From Thermomicrobium roseum DSM 5159 (GTDB taxonomy: Bacteria; Chloroflexota; Chloroflexia; Thermomicrobiales; Thermomicrobiaceae): 64,000 bases of DNA. The stretch lies in the NCBI RefSeq assembly GCF_000021685.1, contig NC_011959.1:620001-684000 (forward strand), written 5' to 3'. Positions 33,132-41,241 of this stretch are shown here, one piece after another. The notes beneath the pieces were generated by a model, which saw only the letters and a program-made list of their open reading frames with translations, had not been told where the DNA came from and ran no database searches. The first letter of the stretch is position 1. The number at the start of each line of letters is the position of its first letter. Both the position numbers and the translations under genes were made by a program.

Positions 33132-34234
33132 GGAGTGCCCACCGCTTCGAGCAGAACTGCGAGCGTTTCGTTGGCTGTGCGATGCCAAGTAAAGCGCCGG
33201 GCATGTTCCTGCCCCGCGGCGACGAGTCGCGCGCGACGTTGCGGCTCGCGGGCCGTGCGGATGGCTTCTGCGATATCCCGCGGATCCAAAGGGTTACAGA
33301 AGAGAGCTGGGCCAGCGATCTCTTCCAGTGCGCCGCGACGCGTCGTCACGACTGGTACGCCACTCGCCATCGCTTCGAGGACTGGCAGACCGAACCCTTC
33401 GTACAACGATGGGTACACGAAGACCTCAGCCGCGCTATAGAGCGCGGGAAGGTCTTCCTCCGCGACGTGTCCGAGCCAGTGGATGCGGTGACGCACAGGG
33501 CTCGATGACAGTGCCTGTTCGATGGGGCTAGCGAGCCAGCCTCGCTTGCCGGCGAGGACGAGATCCAGCTCTTCCTCGGAGCGAGCCAGGAGTTCGAATG
33601 CCTGCACGAGCCGCACGATGTTCTTGCGCGGTTGCAGTGTACCAACGAAGAGGAGAAACGGCCGTGCGAGACCGTAGCGTTGCCGGACAGCAGCTCGCTC
33701 AGATTCAGGACGTGGGAAGAACCGTTCGTCGACACCATGCGAGACAATCCTGATGCGATCGTCGGGAACTCGGTAGAAACGTGTGAGGTCGCGAGCTGTG
33801 GCCTGTGAAATCGCGATGACGAGCCGGGCCTGGCGAACACTTCGGCGCGTTCCGAGTTCAAGGTACAGGCGTTGCGCCAGTGGATGAGCGTCCGGCTCGT
33901 AACGATAGCCGAGATCGTGGACGGTGACAACGGCAGGCACGGGGCAGCGGAAGGGCAGGACATGCGCTGGTACGAAGAGGAGCGAGACCGGGTTGTGCCG
34001 CAGTTCGTAGGCGAGGCGAAGATGCGTCCAGAGCCTAGGGAACGGTATCGGGCGAATCTCAACCCGTGTCCAGTCGGCGGGAATCGGACCGACCCGATCA
34101 AGATAAAGACGAAAGCGGACCGGGCTCGGTAACGTGAGCAAGCCGTCGATCACACGTCGAGCGTATCGCTCGGTTCCTGTCATCTGTTCGCGACAAGCGC
34201 GGCTGGCGTCGATACCGATCAGCAGAGTACTCAT
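33128..34234 (-). CDS. GT4-family glycosyltransferase (possible mannosyltransferase)
   Basis: This 368-residue GT-B enzyme has the N-terminal acceptor domain starting with GIDASRACREQMTGTERYAR, VTVHDLGYRYEPDAHP, and the hinge LLFVGTLQPRKNIVRLVQAF. The donor domain has WLGHVAEEDLPALYSAAEVF and the GT4 EX7E signature region in YPSLYEGFGLPVLEAMASG. Such enzymes mostly transfer mannose, glucose or GlcNAc from nucleotide sugars to lipid or polysaccharide acceptors. The ATG at 34234 overlaps the preceding stop (ATGA). Sitting between GT9 genes and close to ino1, it could add mannose to an inositol lipid, but that is inference. Confidence 0.88.
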   Translation of the reverse strand: MSTLLIGIDASRACREQMTGTERYARRVIDGLLTLPSPVRFRLYLDRVGPIPADWTRVEIRPIPFPRLWTHLRLAYELRHNPVSLLFVPAHVLPFRCPVPAVVTVHDLGYRYEPDAHPLAQRLYLELGTRRSVRQARLVIAISQATARDLTRFYRVPDDRIRIVSHGVDERFFPRPESERAAVRQRYGLARPFLLFVGTLQPRKNIVRLVQAFELLARSEEELDLVLAGKRGWLASPIEQALSSSPVRHRIHWLGHVAEEDLPALYSAAEVFVYPSLYEGFGLPVLEAMASGVPVVTTRRGALEEIAGPALFCNPLDPRDIAEAIRTAREPQRRARLVAAGQEHARRFTWHRTANETLAVLLEAVGTP

Positions 34235-35388
34235 CGGATAGAACGACTCTCGAGGAGCTCCAGGGCTGCTCCCAGCACATCGTCGACGTCGATCGCCATC
34301 ATACAGGCAGTACCGCATGCGCGATCCGGTCCGATATCGCCGCAGCGCGGGCAGCGCAACTGCGCCTGGACGACCCGATGTCGGGCTCTAGGACCCCATG
34401 GTCCGAACCGCTCGGGTCGGGTCGGACCGAAGAGATGGACGGTTGGGCTACCCACGGCGACGGCGAGGTGGAGAGGACCCGTATCGGTTCCGATGACGAG
34501 CGCTGCTTTCCGCAACAACTCGGCTAGTTCTGGAAGGGAGAGCTGTCCCGCGAGGTTATGAGGAGCGCTGCTGGTCGCGGCAACGATCGTGGCGAGGAGC
34601 GCATGCTCGGAGGCGGAGCCGGTGAGCAGCACCTGGTAACCCCGTTCGGCGAGGGTGTCAACGAGCGTTGCCCACCGTTCCGCCGGCCAGCACTTGGCGG
34701 CGGCTCCACTACCCGGATGCACGACGATGTAGGGAGCTGTAACGCAACAGCGTTCGAGGACATCCCGGACAGCTCGTGCGGCGACTGGATCGGATGGCCA
34801 TACCAATGGATAGGCCTCCGGTGCCAGCGGGCGAGAATCGTCGGTGTATCCCAGTACTGTCAACAGTGCAGTCACCAATTCGAGATTTCGCGCCGCGACA
34901 TGCTGGCTCTGGAGAGGGATTGGGTGAGTCAAAAACGGGCGGATAGCAGGATGATCCGCTCCGACCCGTACCGGAACACCGGCCAGTGCGCCGAGCCAGG
35001 CTCCCCACCAGTGATCATCGCGCAGGACGACCAGGGCCATGGGACCGCGTCGTCGGAGACTGCCAGCGAGTCGAAAGAGCAGTCTATAGGGCTCGAACGG
35101 ATTTCGAGTGGGCTCTCGGCGAAAGCCTGGAAACGACGCAACGAGTACCTCGTCGACCAGCCCGCGAAGCATGAAGACCTCTCGGGTCCATGGCCCGACG
35201 AGGAGCGTCAGGTACAACCGGTGCTCGGTGGCCCGGAGAGCACGCAAGGCGGGAATCGTCAGGAGTGCATCGCCCAGGTGGTCAGGACGAATCAGGATGA
35301 CTTCGCGTCGAGTGCTCGGTGCGAGGGGAAGAGCAGGGACTGTGGATCCCAACCGACGCACGAGCCGGCGCACGAAGTCTCGCGTCAT
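34231..35388 (-). CDS. GT9 (heptosyltransferase-family) glycosyltransferase
   Basis: The 385-residue enzyme keeps the GT9 catalytic loop RPDHLGDALLTIPALRALR, the donor site IVVHPGSGAAAKCWPAERW with the usual Lys, and VIGTDTGPLHLAVAVGSPT with LFGPTRP. Near its end a CPRCGDIG and CGTACMM cluster gives four cysteines, matching the pattern in the GT9 gene at 32019. It shares ATGA overlaps at both ends, implying coupled translation and a matched dose of the sugar-transferring enzymes. The three GT9 proteins share motifs but differ widely elsewhere, so they are not a recent triplication. Confidence 0.86.
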   Translation of the reverse strand: MTRDFVRRLVRRLGSTVPALPLAPSTRREVILIRPDHLGDALLTIPALRALRATEHRLYLTLLVGPWTREVFMLRGLVDEVLVASFPGFRREPTRNPFEPYRLLFRLAGSLRRRGPMALVVLRDDHWWGAWLGALAGVPVRVGADHPAIRPFLTHPIPLQSQHVAARNLELVTALLTVLGYTDDSRPLAPEAYPLVWPSDPVAARAVRDVLERCCVTAPYIVVHPGSGAAAKCWPAERWATLVDTLAERGYQVLLTGSASEHALLATIVAATSSAPHNLAGQLSLPELAELLRKAALVIGTDTGPLHLAVAVGSPTVHLFGPTRPERFGPWGPRARHRVVQAQLRCPRCGDIGPDRACGTACMMAIDVDDVLGAALELLESRSIR

Positions 35389-36419
35389 GCGGTCCCCTGC
35401 TCCCCTTGCAGAAGCCGAGACGCAGCCTCGACAACTTGGTCCACGTGGACCTGACTGATGTCCAGGCGATCCGCGATCGTCGAGAGGCGACGGAGGTCAC
35501 GTGGCTCACGCAGTTCCCAACTCGCCGGCGGGGCAATGACGACGCTCTTGGGACCGAGAGGACGATAGAGCAGCGGACTCGTCGGACCAAAGATCGAGAC
35601 GGTCGGTGTCCCTACTGCAGCAGCCAGATGGCCGGCCCCCGTATCGTTGCCGATGAAGAGGTCGGCCTCAGCCAGGAGAGCCGCCAACTCTGACCAGCTC
35701 AACTGGTCAGTCCAGTCGATGAGAGGCGTACGAGCATGAGCAAGAACGGAAGCCGTCGCGTCGCGATCGGTTGCGACGCCGACGAGAATGATCGTGCTGC
35801 CCCACACCTGAGTAAGGCGATCGGCTACCAAAGCGAAGCGTTCAGGCGGCCAACGCTTGGCCAGGAGCCGACTACCAGGGTTGATCGCTCCGCCGGGATG
35901 GATGACGATGAGTGGCCGACGGAAATGTCGTACACGCTCGCGGATCGCTCGTGCGATGGGCTCAGGAACGATGAACTCGGGCTCGAGACCTCTTGGGACC
36001 GCTCCGAGCCGTGCTGCGACAGCGAGATACTGCTCGGACTCGTGTCGACCCGGGCGAGGGGGTACGCGGTGCGTGTACAGGAGCCCCCGCCAGCCAGCTG
36101 CCAGCCCTGCCCGTACGGGAATGCCGCTGGCCCAGAGCAGCAGTCCTACCCAGGGGGAACGGTCGAGCCCAAGCGCCGCGTCGTATCGTTCGGCTCGCAA
36201 ACGCTGCGCGAGCCGGAAGAAACGCGGGAGAGTGGGGCGCTCCGGATAGGGAACGAGTCGCCGGACAGCCGGATGACCGTCGAAGGCCGGAGCAGCCCAG
36301 GCAGTGACGGCGATATCGATCGTCATGTCGGGGTACGTCGTACGGAGCGCTCGGAGGACAGGGGTCGCCATCAGCGCATCGCCCAAGCAGCAGGGTTTGA
36401 CGACGAGAACGTGGCGCAT
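35385..36419 (-). CDS. GT9 (heptosyltransferase-family) glycosyltransferase
   Basis: At 344 residues this is the most typical GT9 of the three. It begins MRHVLVVKPCCLGDALMATP, with the catalytic Asp right at the start, and has VIHPGGAINPGSRLLAKRWP, a donor loop with the basic residue, followed by IGNDTGAGHLAAAVGTPTV and IFGPTSP. The C-terminus lacks the four-cysteine cluster of its two neighbours. It starts three bases after the fabZ stop and overlaps the next gene by ATGA. The acceptor could be a lipid-linked sugar; its place right after fabZ again suggests membrane lipids or a lipid-anchored glycan. Confidence 0.87.
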   Translation of the reverse strand: MRHVLVVKPCCLGDALMATPVLRALRTTYPDMTIDIAVTAWAAPAFDGHPAVRRLVPYPERPTLPRFFRLAQRLRAERYDAALGLDRSPWVGLLLWASGIPVRAGLAAGWRGLLYTHRVPPRPGRHESEQYLAVAARLGAVPRGLEPEFIVPEPIARAIRERVRHFRRPLIVIHPGGAINPGSRLLAKRWPPERFALVADRLTQVWGSTIILVGVATDRDATASVLAHARTPLIDWTDQLSWSELAALLAEADLFIGNDTGAGHLAAAVGTPTVSIFGPTSPLLYRPLGPKSVVIAPPASWELREPRDLRRLSTIADRLDISQVHVDQVVEAASRLLQGEQGTA

Positions 36420-36422
36420 TGG

Positions 36423-36872
36423 TCAGCGTGTCGTACGCGCAGCTTCCGGGTCCAAGAGAGCGAAGAGGATCTCCCCTTCAGCGGCGAGTTCTCCGTCGAC
36501 GGTGGCTCGGCCGGTACCAGTTCCGATATTGCGACGGACCTTACCGATTTGAACTTCGAGCCGCAAGGTATCGCCGGGGCGAACTGGCCGCTTGAAACGC
36601 ACCCCATCGATGCCAGCGAAGAAGGCTGTTTTGTCCCGATACTGCGGGTGGCCGAGGAGAGCAACGGCACCGACCTGGGCCAGTGCTTCGATGATGAGTA
36701 CACCAGGCATCACCGGATTTCCGGGAAAGTGACCGACGAAGAACGGCTCGTTGACCGTCACATTTTTGATGCCGACGGCGCGTTGCCCCCATTCGATCTC
36801 GATGATGCGATCGACCAGGAGAAAGGGATAGCGGTGAGGAATGATCTCCTGAATTTGCCAGGCTTCCAACAT
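36423..36872 (-). CDS. fabZ: 3-hydroxyacyl-ACP dehydratase
   Basis: FabZ removes water from 3-hydroxyacyl-ACP in the type II fatty acid cycle. The 149-residue hot-dog protein has the catalytic His in IIPHRYPFLLVDRI and the helix with the acidic residue in GHFPGNPVMPGVLIIEALAQ. The ATG at 36872 has GAGGAG six bases upstream; a GTG at 36896 that overlaps the purA stop lacks one. It lies between purA and the glycosyltransferases. fabZ often clusters with lpx genes in LPS-making bacteria, but no lpx gene is visible here. Confidence 0.95.
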   Translation of the reverse strand: MLEAWQIQEIIPHRYPFLLVDRIIEIEWGQRAVGIKNVTVNEPFFVGHFPGNPVMPGVLIIEALAQVGAVALLGHPQYRDKTAFFAGIDGVRFKRPVRPGDTLRLEVQIGKVRRNIGTGTGRATVDGELAAEGEILFALLDPEAARTTR

Positions 36873-36892
36873 GCTGGTCTCCTCGGTCTCGA

Positions 36893-38188
36893 TCACGTCA
36901 GGGCACCGGCTGGTCGCCAGAGAATCTGACGACGGGCTGGTCCGACGCCGATCATCGTGATGGGTACACCGATGAGTTCCTCGATCCGAGCCACGTAGCG
37001 CTGTGCTTCCGGCGGCAGATCATCGAAGGAGGTTACCTGACTGGTATCGCACTGCCAGCCGGGCAAAACCTCATAGACCGGCTCCACCGCTGCGTAGCGC
37101 TCCACTTGGGCAGGCGGCGCCGAGACTTCCTGGTTGTCGATACGATAGCCGACGCAGATGCGCACTTCCGGCAAGGGGTCGAGCATGTCGAGTTTCGTGA
37201 GTGCCGCTTCGGTCATGCCGTTGAGACGTGCAGAATACCGCGCGGCTACCGCATCGAACCAACCGACTCGCCGCGGTCGCCCGGTCGTCGTGCCGTACTC
37301 GCGGCCGCGTTCCCGAATGAGCTGGCCAGTCTCGTCAGTGAGTTCGGTTGGGAAGGGACCAGCGCCGACCCGCGTCGTGTAGGCTTTGAAGACACCGACG
37401 ATTCGATCGACTTGCGTCGGTGCGACCCCAGCTCCCTGGCAGGCGCCGGCTGCGGTGGGGGAACTGGACGTGACATAGGGGTACGTTCCATAGTCTGGGT
37501 CCAGCATGGTGCCTTGTGCGGCTTCGATGATCACTGACTTTCCAGCATCGAGTGCGTCTTGTACGAAGACTTCCGCCGCGATCACGTACGGAGCGAGTGC
37601 CTCGCCCCAGGTACGCGCTTGCTCGAAGAGCTGATCGAGGTCGAGCGGTGACTCGCCGTAAAGATGGATGAACAGTGTGTTCTTCTCGGGCAAAAGCGTC
37701 TCGAGTTTATGACGCAGCGAGCGCTCGGATCCAGGCAAAAGGTCGGCGATGCGGATGCCCCGGCGAGCGATCTTGTCGGTGAAGGCTGGGCCATTTCCGC
37801 GCAGGGTCGTGCCGATGCCGGCAGCTCCCCGTCGCCGTTCTTCGTAGAGATCGAGGAGGGGGTGATACGGCATGATGACATGGGCTCGGTCGCTGACGTA
37901 GAGCTGCCCGAGACGCGGGTGTCGCTCGCGCAAGCTTTCGATCTCGCGAAGGAAATCAGGTGGCGAGACGGCAACCCCGGCACCGATGATGCAGGTGCAG
38001 TGCGGGTAAAGGATCCCCGAGGGGATCACGTGGAGCTTGAAGACACCTTCATCGGTGACGACGGTGTGACCAGCGTTGGTGGACCCGTTCGGCCGGACGA
38101 CGATATCGGCCGTGGCGGCGAGGGCATCGGTGATTTTCCCTTTCCCCTCGTCGCCCCACTGGCCGCCGAGAACGATCGTGACTGGCAT
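36893..38188 (-). CDS. purA: Adenylosuccinate synthetase
   Basis: PurA joins IMP and aspartate using GTP, the first committed step to AMP. The 431-residue protein carries the P-loop-like GQWGDEGKGKITDALA, PNGSTNAGHTVV, RGNGPAFTDKIARRGIR, IIEAAQGTMLDPDYGTYPYV and GTTTGRPRRVGWFD, all standard. GAGGAG lies upstream of the ATG. It is the first of six tightly packed genes, and nothing obvious connects AMP synthesis with the glycosyltransferases further on. Confidence 0.97.
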   Translation of the reverse strand: MPVTIVLGGQWGDEGKGKITDALAATADIVVRPNGSTNAGHTVVTDEGVFKLHVIPSGILYPHCTCIIGAGVAVSPPDFLREIESLRERHPRLGQLYVSDRAHVIMPYHPLLDLYEERRRGAAGIGTTLRGNGPAFTDKIARRGIRIADLLPGSERSLRHKLETLLPEKNTLFIHLYGESPLDLDQLFEQARTWGEALAPYVIAAEVFVQDALDAGKSVIIEAAQGTMLDPDYGTYPYVTSSSPTAAGACQGAGVAPTQVDRIVGVFKAYTTRVGAGPFPTELTDETGQLIRERGREYGTTTGRPRRVGWFDAVAARYSARLNGMTEAALTKLDMLDPLPEVRICVGYRIDNQEVSAPPAQVERYAAVEPVYEVLPGWQCDTSQVTSFDDLPPEAQRYVARIEELIGVPITMIGVGPARRQILWRPAGALT

Positions 38189-38259
38189 CGCGTAGACTCC
38201 TCGTCAGCTCGGTCGCTCCGGGCGATGCTGCCCGGTGAACTATAGCATCGCCAGGGCGA

Positions 38260-39285
38260 TCAGGCGCGCGTGCGAACCTGACGGAGTTCGCGAAGTCGCT
38301 CGAAGAGGCGTCGCTCTTCCTCGGTGAGATTAGTCGGCAGGATCACTTTGACCTTGACCAGGAGGTCACCGCGCTGACCAGTACGCAGCGACGGCATCCC
38401 CTTGCCGCGCAAGCGGAAGACCTGCCCGTTTTGTGTACCGGGTGGAATGCGTAGAACGACTGGTCGGTCGAGCGTCGGAACAGTGACCTCTCCGCCGAGA
38501 ATCGCCGTGTAGAGCGGCACCTCCACCTCGGTTCGCAAATTGTCGCCCTCGAGTGCGAACTGCGGGTCCGGCAACAGGTGGACCCGGAGATAGAGGTCAC
38601 CCGGTGGTCCGCCGTTTACACCCGGTCCACCCTGGCCGGCGATGCGGATGCGCGAGCCATCGCGTACCCCAGCAGGGATCTTGACTTCGAGCGTCTTGGT
38701 ACGAGTCACGTAGCCGCTACCGCCACAGACACGGCAGATGCCGCGTCCGTTCAGTCCTGTGCCATTGCAGGCCGGGCAACGCTCGTCGATCTTCACATCG
38801 ATGCGGCGGGTTGCGCCGCGATAGGCCTCGCGGAGCGTGACTTCGATCGGATGCTCGTAATCCTGTCCCCGCTCCGGCCGGGCGCGTGTCCGGATGCGCT
38901 CACCAGTCGTCACGAAGAAATCGCCGAGATCACCGAACAAAAGGTCGAAGAAGTCGGAGAAATCACTCGTTCGACGACGCTCGCGCTGCGCTCGATCGCG
39001 AGTGCCGAAGAACCATTCCTCAAAGTCGGTCGTGGTTCCTTGTGCTCCAGCGGCTTGCTGATAGCGCTCCCAGTCGGCTCCGAAGCGATCATAGCGAGCA
39101 CGCTTTTCCGGATCCCGAAGAACCTCGTACGCTTCGTTGATTTCCTTGAACTTCTCCTCGGCGTCCGGTGATTTGTTGACGTCAGGGTGGTACTTGCGCG
39201 CGAGACGCAAGTAGGCCTTGCGGATCGTCTCCTGATCCGCATCGCGCGGCACGCCGAGAATCTTGTAGTAGTCCTTGAACTCCAT
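38260..39285 (-). CDS. DnaJ/CbpA-type co-chaperone with half a zinc finger
   Basis: The protein would stimulate the DnaK ATPase and pass on unfolded clients. The 341 residues comprise a J domain (1-70, HPD at 33-35), a Gly/Phe-poor linker with FFDLLFGDLGDFF, a short cysteine region, and two C-terminal beta-sandwich domains (VKIPAGVRDGSRIRIAGQGG, LRGKGMPSL). Only two CxxC units are present (C170/C173 and C184/C187), so one zinc site instead of the two of DnaJ; CbpA has none. It stands alone behind its own promoter, without dnaK or grpE nearby. Confidence 0.9.
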   Translation of the reverse strand: MEFKDYYKILGVPRDADQETIRKAYLRLARKYHPDVNKSPDAEEKFKEINEAYEVLRDPEKRARYDRFGADWERYQQAAGAQGTTTDFEEWFFGTRDRAQRERRRTSDFSDFFDLLFGDLGDFFVTTGERIRTRARPERGQDYEHPIEVTLREAYRGATRRIDVKIDERCPACNGTGLNGRGICRVCGGSGYVTRTKTLEVKIPAGVRDGSRIRIAGQGGPGVNGGPPGDLYLRVHLLPDPQFALEGDNLRTEVEVPLYTAILGGEVTVPTLDRPVVLRIPPGTQNGQVFRLRGKGMPSLRTGQRGDLLVKVKVILPTNLTEEERRLFERLRELRQVRTRA

Positions 39286-39322
39286 CGTCGCCCGTCACCC
39301 AATCTGCCACGTTCCGACTTCG

Positions 39323-39351
39323 AGTATAGAGGTTGAGTCGATCCGTAGCAA
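39323..39351 (-). promoter_or_regulatory. Sigma-70 promoter of the DnaJ-like gene
   Basis: Minus strand: -35 TTGCTA (39346-39351), 17-base spacer, -10 TATACT (39323-39328), about 40 bases upstream of the ATG. No CIRCE-type inverted repeat (the HrcA site) is visible, so heat control of that type is not supported. Confidence 0.6.
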
Positions 39352-39395
39352 GTCCTGCCCCTTTGCGTCGTGCAGGATCGGGCCCTGCATCTGAT

Positions 39396-40109
39396 CTACG
39401 CTTCTCCCGCAGTGGGTTCGCGGTGAGGCTCGAGCCGATAGCGGATCTGGCCGGTCAAATGGGCCATCACCAGGTACTGGTGTGCCTGGAGACCGGTCGC
39501 CAGGATGACCGACGCAGCGATGCCAGGCAAACACAGGAAGAGCGCGAACTGTGACGCAATGCTGAAGAGAACCGCTTGTCCGAGGCTGTGGAGCAGGAGA
39601 ACAATCCAGGTCACGAGGAGGCTGGGAAGAACCTGCCGGGCCTCATGCAGTGCGCCCACTACCGAAAGCGCCTTGGATAACTGGTTCGTCGTGGCCAAAC
39701 GTCCGAGCGGGACAGGCAAGAGGATCGTCGTGAGCATGGCGAGAGGAAGGGCCAAGCAGAAGAGTCCGGCCAGGGAGATTGCGAGCGAGATGATTCGGGC
39801 TCGGTCGTCACCGAGCAAGGCGGGGAACAGAGTGAGAGCGCTGAGGGCGAGTACCGCGAGGGTCGGGAGAAACCAGACGACGGTCGCGACAGCGCCCAAG
39901 AGACCGAGCGTCAGGTGCTCGCTCCAGTTCTGCCAGTGGGGGAGGACTCGATCGCGCTGCTCGGCGACTTCGCGGGCGTAGTGCAAGGCCCAGCCGAGCA
40001 CCAAAAGCGGACCGATGAGCGGGAGCAGGAGAAGCAGGGCTGCGATCACCAGCTTCTCTGGCCAGTCATCGTCGCGAAACGGAGCGCTCAACGCACGAGC
40101 GATTTCCAC
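39396..40109 (-). CDS. DUF4013-family membrane protein
   Basis: The 237-residue protein begins, like its neighbour, with a short amphipathic segment (VEIARALSAPFRDDDWPEKL) followed by hydrophobic helices LVIAALLLLLPLIGPLLVLG, GLLGAVATVVWFLPTLAVLAL, SLAISLAGLFCLALPLAML and others, five to six in all. PLAMLTTILLPVPLGRLATTNQLSKAL is a shared core motif with the gene at 40250. I chose the GTG at 40109 because GAGG lies 6 bases upstream and the start matches the family pattern; a TTG at 40145 is the longer option. The function of DUF4013 proteins is unknown. Confidence 0.75.
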   Translation of the reverse strand: MEIARALSAPFRDDDWPEKLVIAALLLLLPLIGPLLVLGWALHYAREVAEQRDRVLPHWQNWSEHLTLGLLGAVATVVWFLPTLAVLALSALTLFPALLGDDRARIISLAISLAGLFCLALPLAMLTTILLPVPLGRLATTNQLSKALSVVGALHEARQVLPSLLVTWIVLLLHSLGQAVLFSIASQFALFLCLPGIAASVILATGLQAHQYLVMAHLTGQIRYRLEPHREPTAGEA

Positions 40110-40249
40110 GTCGATCCTCGCACGATCGATCAGCCGATGATTCAACCGTGTCCATGCAGAGCCGCCCGTACCAGTACTGGCTGCTCAGGACGAAGAGTTC
40201 CGAACCCGGATCGTCCTCGACCGTTGCGGTCAGGTGATCTGGTGGTGCG

Positions 40250-40918
40250 TCAGGTGACCGCGACTGCGGCAGACACATCTCCCGCCGAAAGACGGCGTCG
40301 CAGCTGTCCCCAAAGATGACCCTGCACGAAGAACGCATACAGCAGCGTTGCCAGGATGCCGACGATGCAGAGCAGAATGCCGAAAATAGCGAGGAATCCG
40401 AGAACCAACGAGAGAACGAATACGATCAAGAGATCGGTGGGCACCCGCTGGAGCTCGCGGAAGATCTCACCGAACGCGAACGCGCTCGCCACTCGATTCG
40501 TCACAGCCAGGCGCGTGAGCGGCAAGGGCAGCAGGTAATTGATGGCAGCGCTGACGAGCAAGGAGAGACAGCCGAGGCACACCGCGACGACAGCAACCGC
40601 TGAGAGTGCATCGTTCTCTCGACCGGTTGGCAAGGCGCCCACGATCGCTTGGCAGACGGAGATGACCCAAGCAGGGATCGACCAGACGACACCGACCACG
40701 GCACCGCGGAAGCCGAGCGAGAGGAACGCGCCGAAATCGTCCCACTCCGGCAAGCTCGGCTCGATTCCGAGGGCGACTCGACGCGCGATCGTGAGAACGT
40801 ACCCGTACAAGATGAGCCAACCGATGATGGGGATGATGAGCATGACAACGGCGATCAACGCCTTCTTGACCCACTGAGGATCGCGAAAGGCATAGCTGAA
40901 GGCCAGCCCGATATCCAT
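40250..40918 (-). CDS. DUF4013-family membrane protein
   Basis: The 222-residue paralogue of the next gene downstream starts MDIGLAFSYAFRDPQWVKK, then has IALIAVVMLIIPIIGWLIL-type hydrophobic helices. The core LLPLPLTRLAVTNRVASAFAF matches the same stretch of the 39396 gene, and both share the PEWDDFGAFLSLGF/PHWQNWSEHLTLGL block. AGGGGCAGGTGG precedes the ATG. Tandem copies suggest duplication, and the low identity suggests it was old. No enzyme motif is visible, so the role cannot be assigned. Confidence 0.8.
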   Translation of the reverse strand: MDIGLAFSYAFRDPQWVKKALIAVVMLIIPIIGWLILYGYVLTIARRVALGIEPSLPEWDDFGAFLSLGFRGAVVGVVWSIPAWVISVCQAIVGALPTGRENDALSAVAVVAVCLGCLSLLVSAAINYLLPLPLTRLAVTNRVASAFAFGEIFRELQRVPTDLLIVFVLSLVLGFLAIFGILLCIVGILATLLYAFFVQGHLWGQLRRRLSAGDVSAAVAVT

Positions 40919-41241
40919 CCACCTGCCCCTTCCCGACTCGTGGCCGTCGATCGCGTTCGCTCACAGTGACGGCTCGATCCCAGTGTAGGGACTGCGCGAG
41001 TCGTCGTCAATCGGAAAGATGACTGGTGTTTTGCTGGGCAGTCGCTCGGACTCTCCCAGAGGTTTCTTCAATTGGTCGATCAGGAAGCGTAGCTTGCCAG
41101 ACCAGGATAGCTCGGCTCCTCGACATCGCGGGACGACCACGTTGCCCATGTCAGCCGGCGAGGCGCACGATCGCGGGGGCGTGGCGTCGGTGCTCGCCGG
41201 AGGCGTGCAGGCAGGACATATCGGCTTCGGGCGCAGGCGCT
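40919..41241. other. Intergenic stretch with nested inverted repeats
   Basis: The 323 bases between the DUF4013 start and the lexA stop contain an 8-bp inverted repeat, CCGGCGAG (41155-41162) with CTCGCCGG (41193-41200), flanked by ATGTC (41148-41152) and GACAT (41215-41219). This could fold as an RNA or end lexA transcription. A 62-codon minus-strand frame at 40961-41149 has no ribosome binding site. Confidence 0.4.

Noticed and set aside
39286..39395. CIRCE heat-shock operator upstream of the DnaJ-like gene
   Set aside because: No TTAGCACTC-N9-GAGTGCTAA-like inverted repeat is present; only an ordinary promoter was found.
40961..41149. A 62-codon minus-strand frame between lexA and the DUF4013 gene
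   Set aside because: Its composition is fairly normal, so it was considered, but it has no ribosome binding site, its start lies in an inverted repeat, and I do not recognise the product. It could be reconsidered if transcribed.
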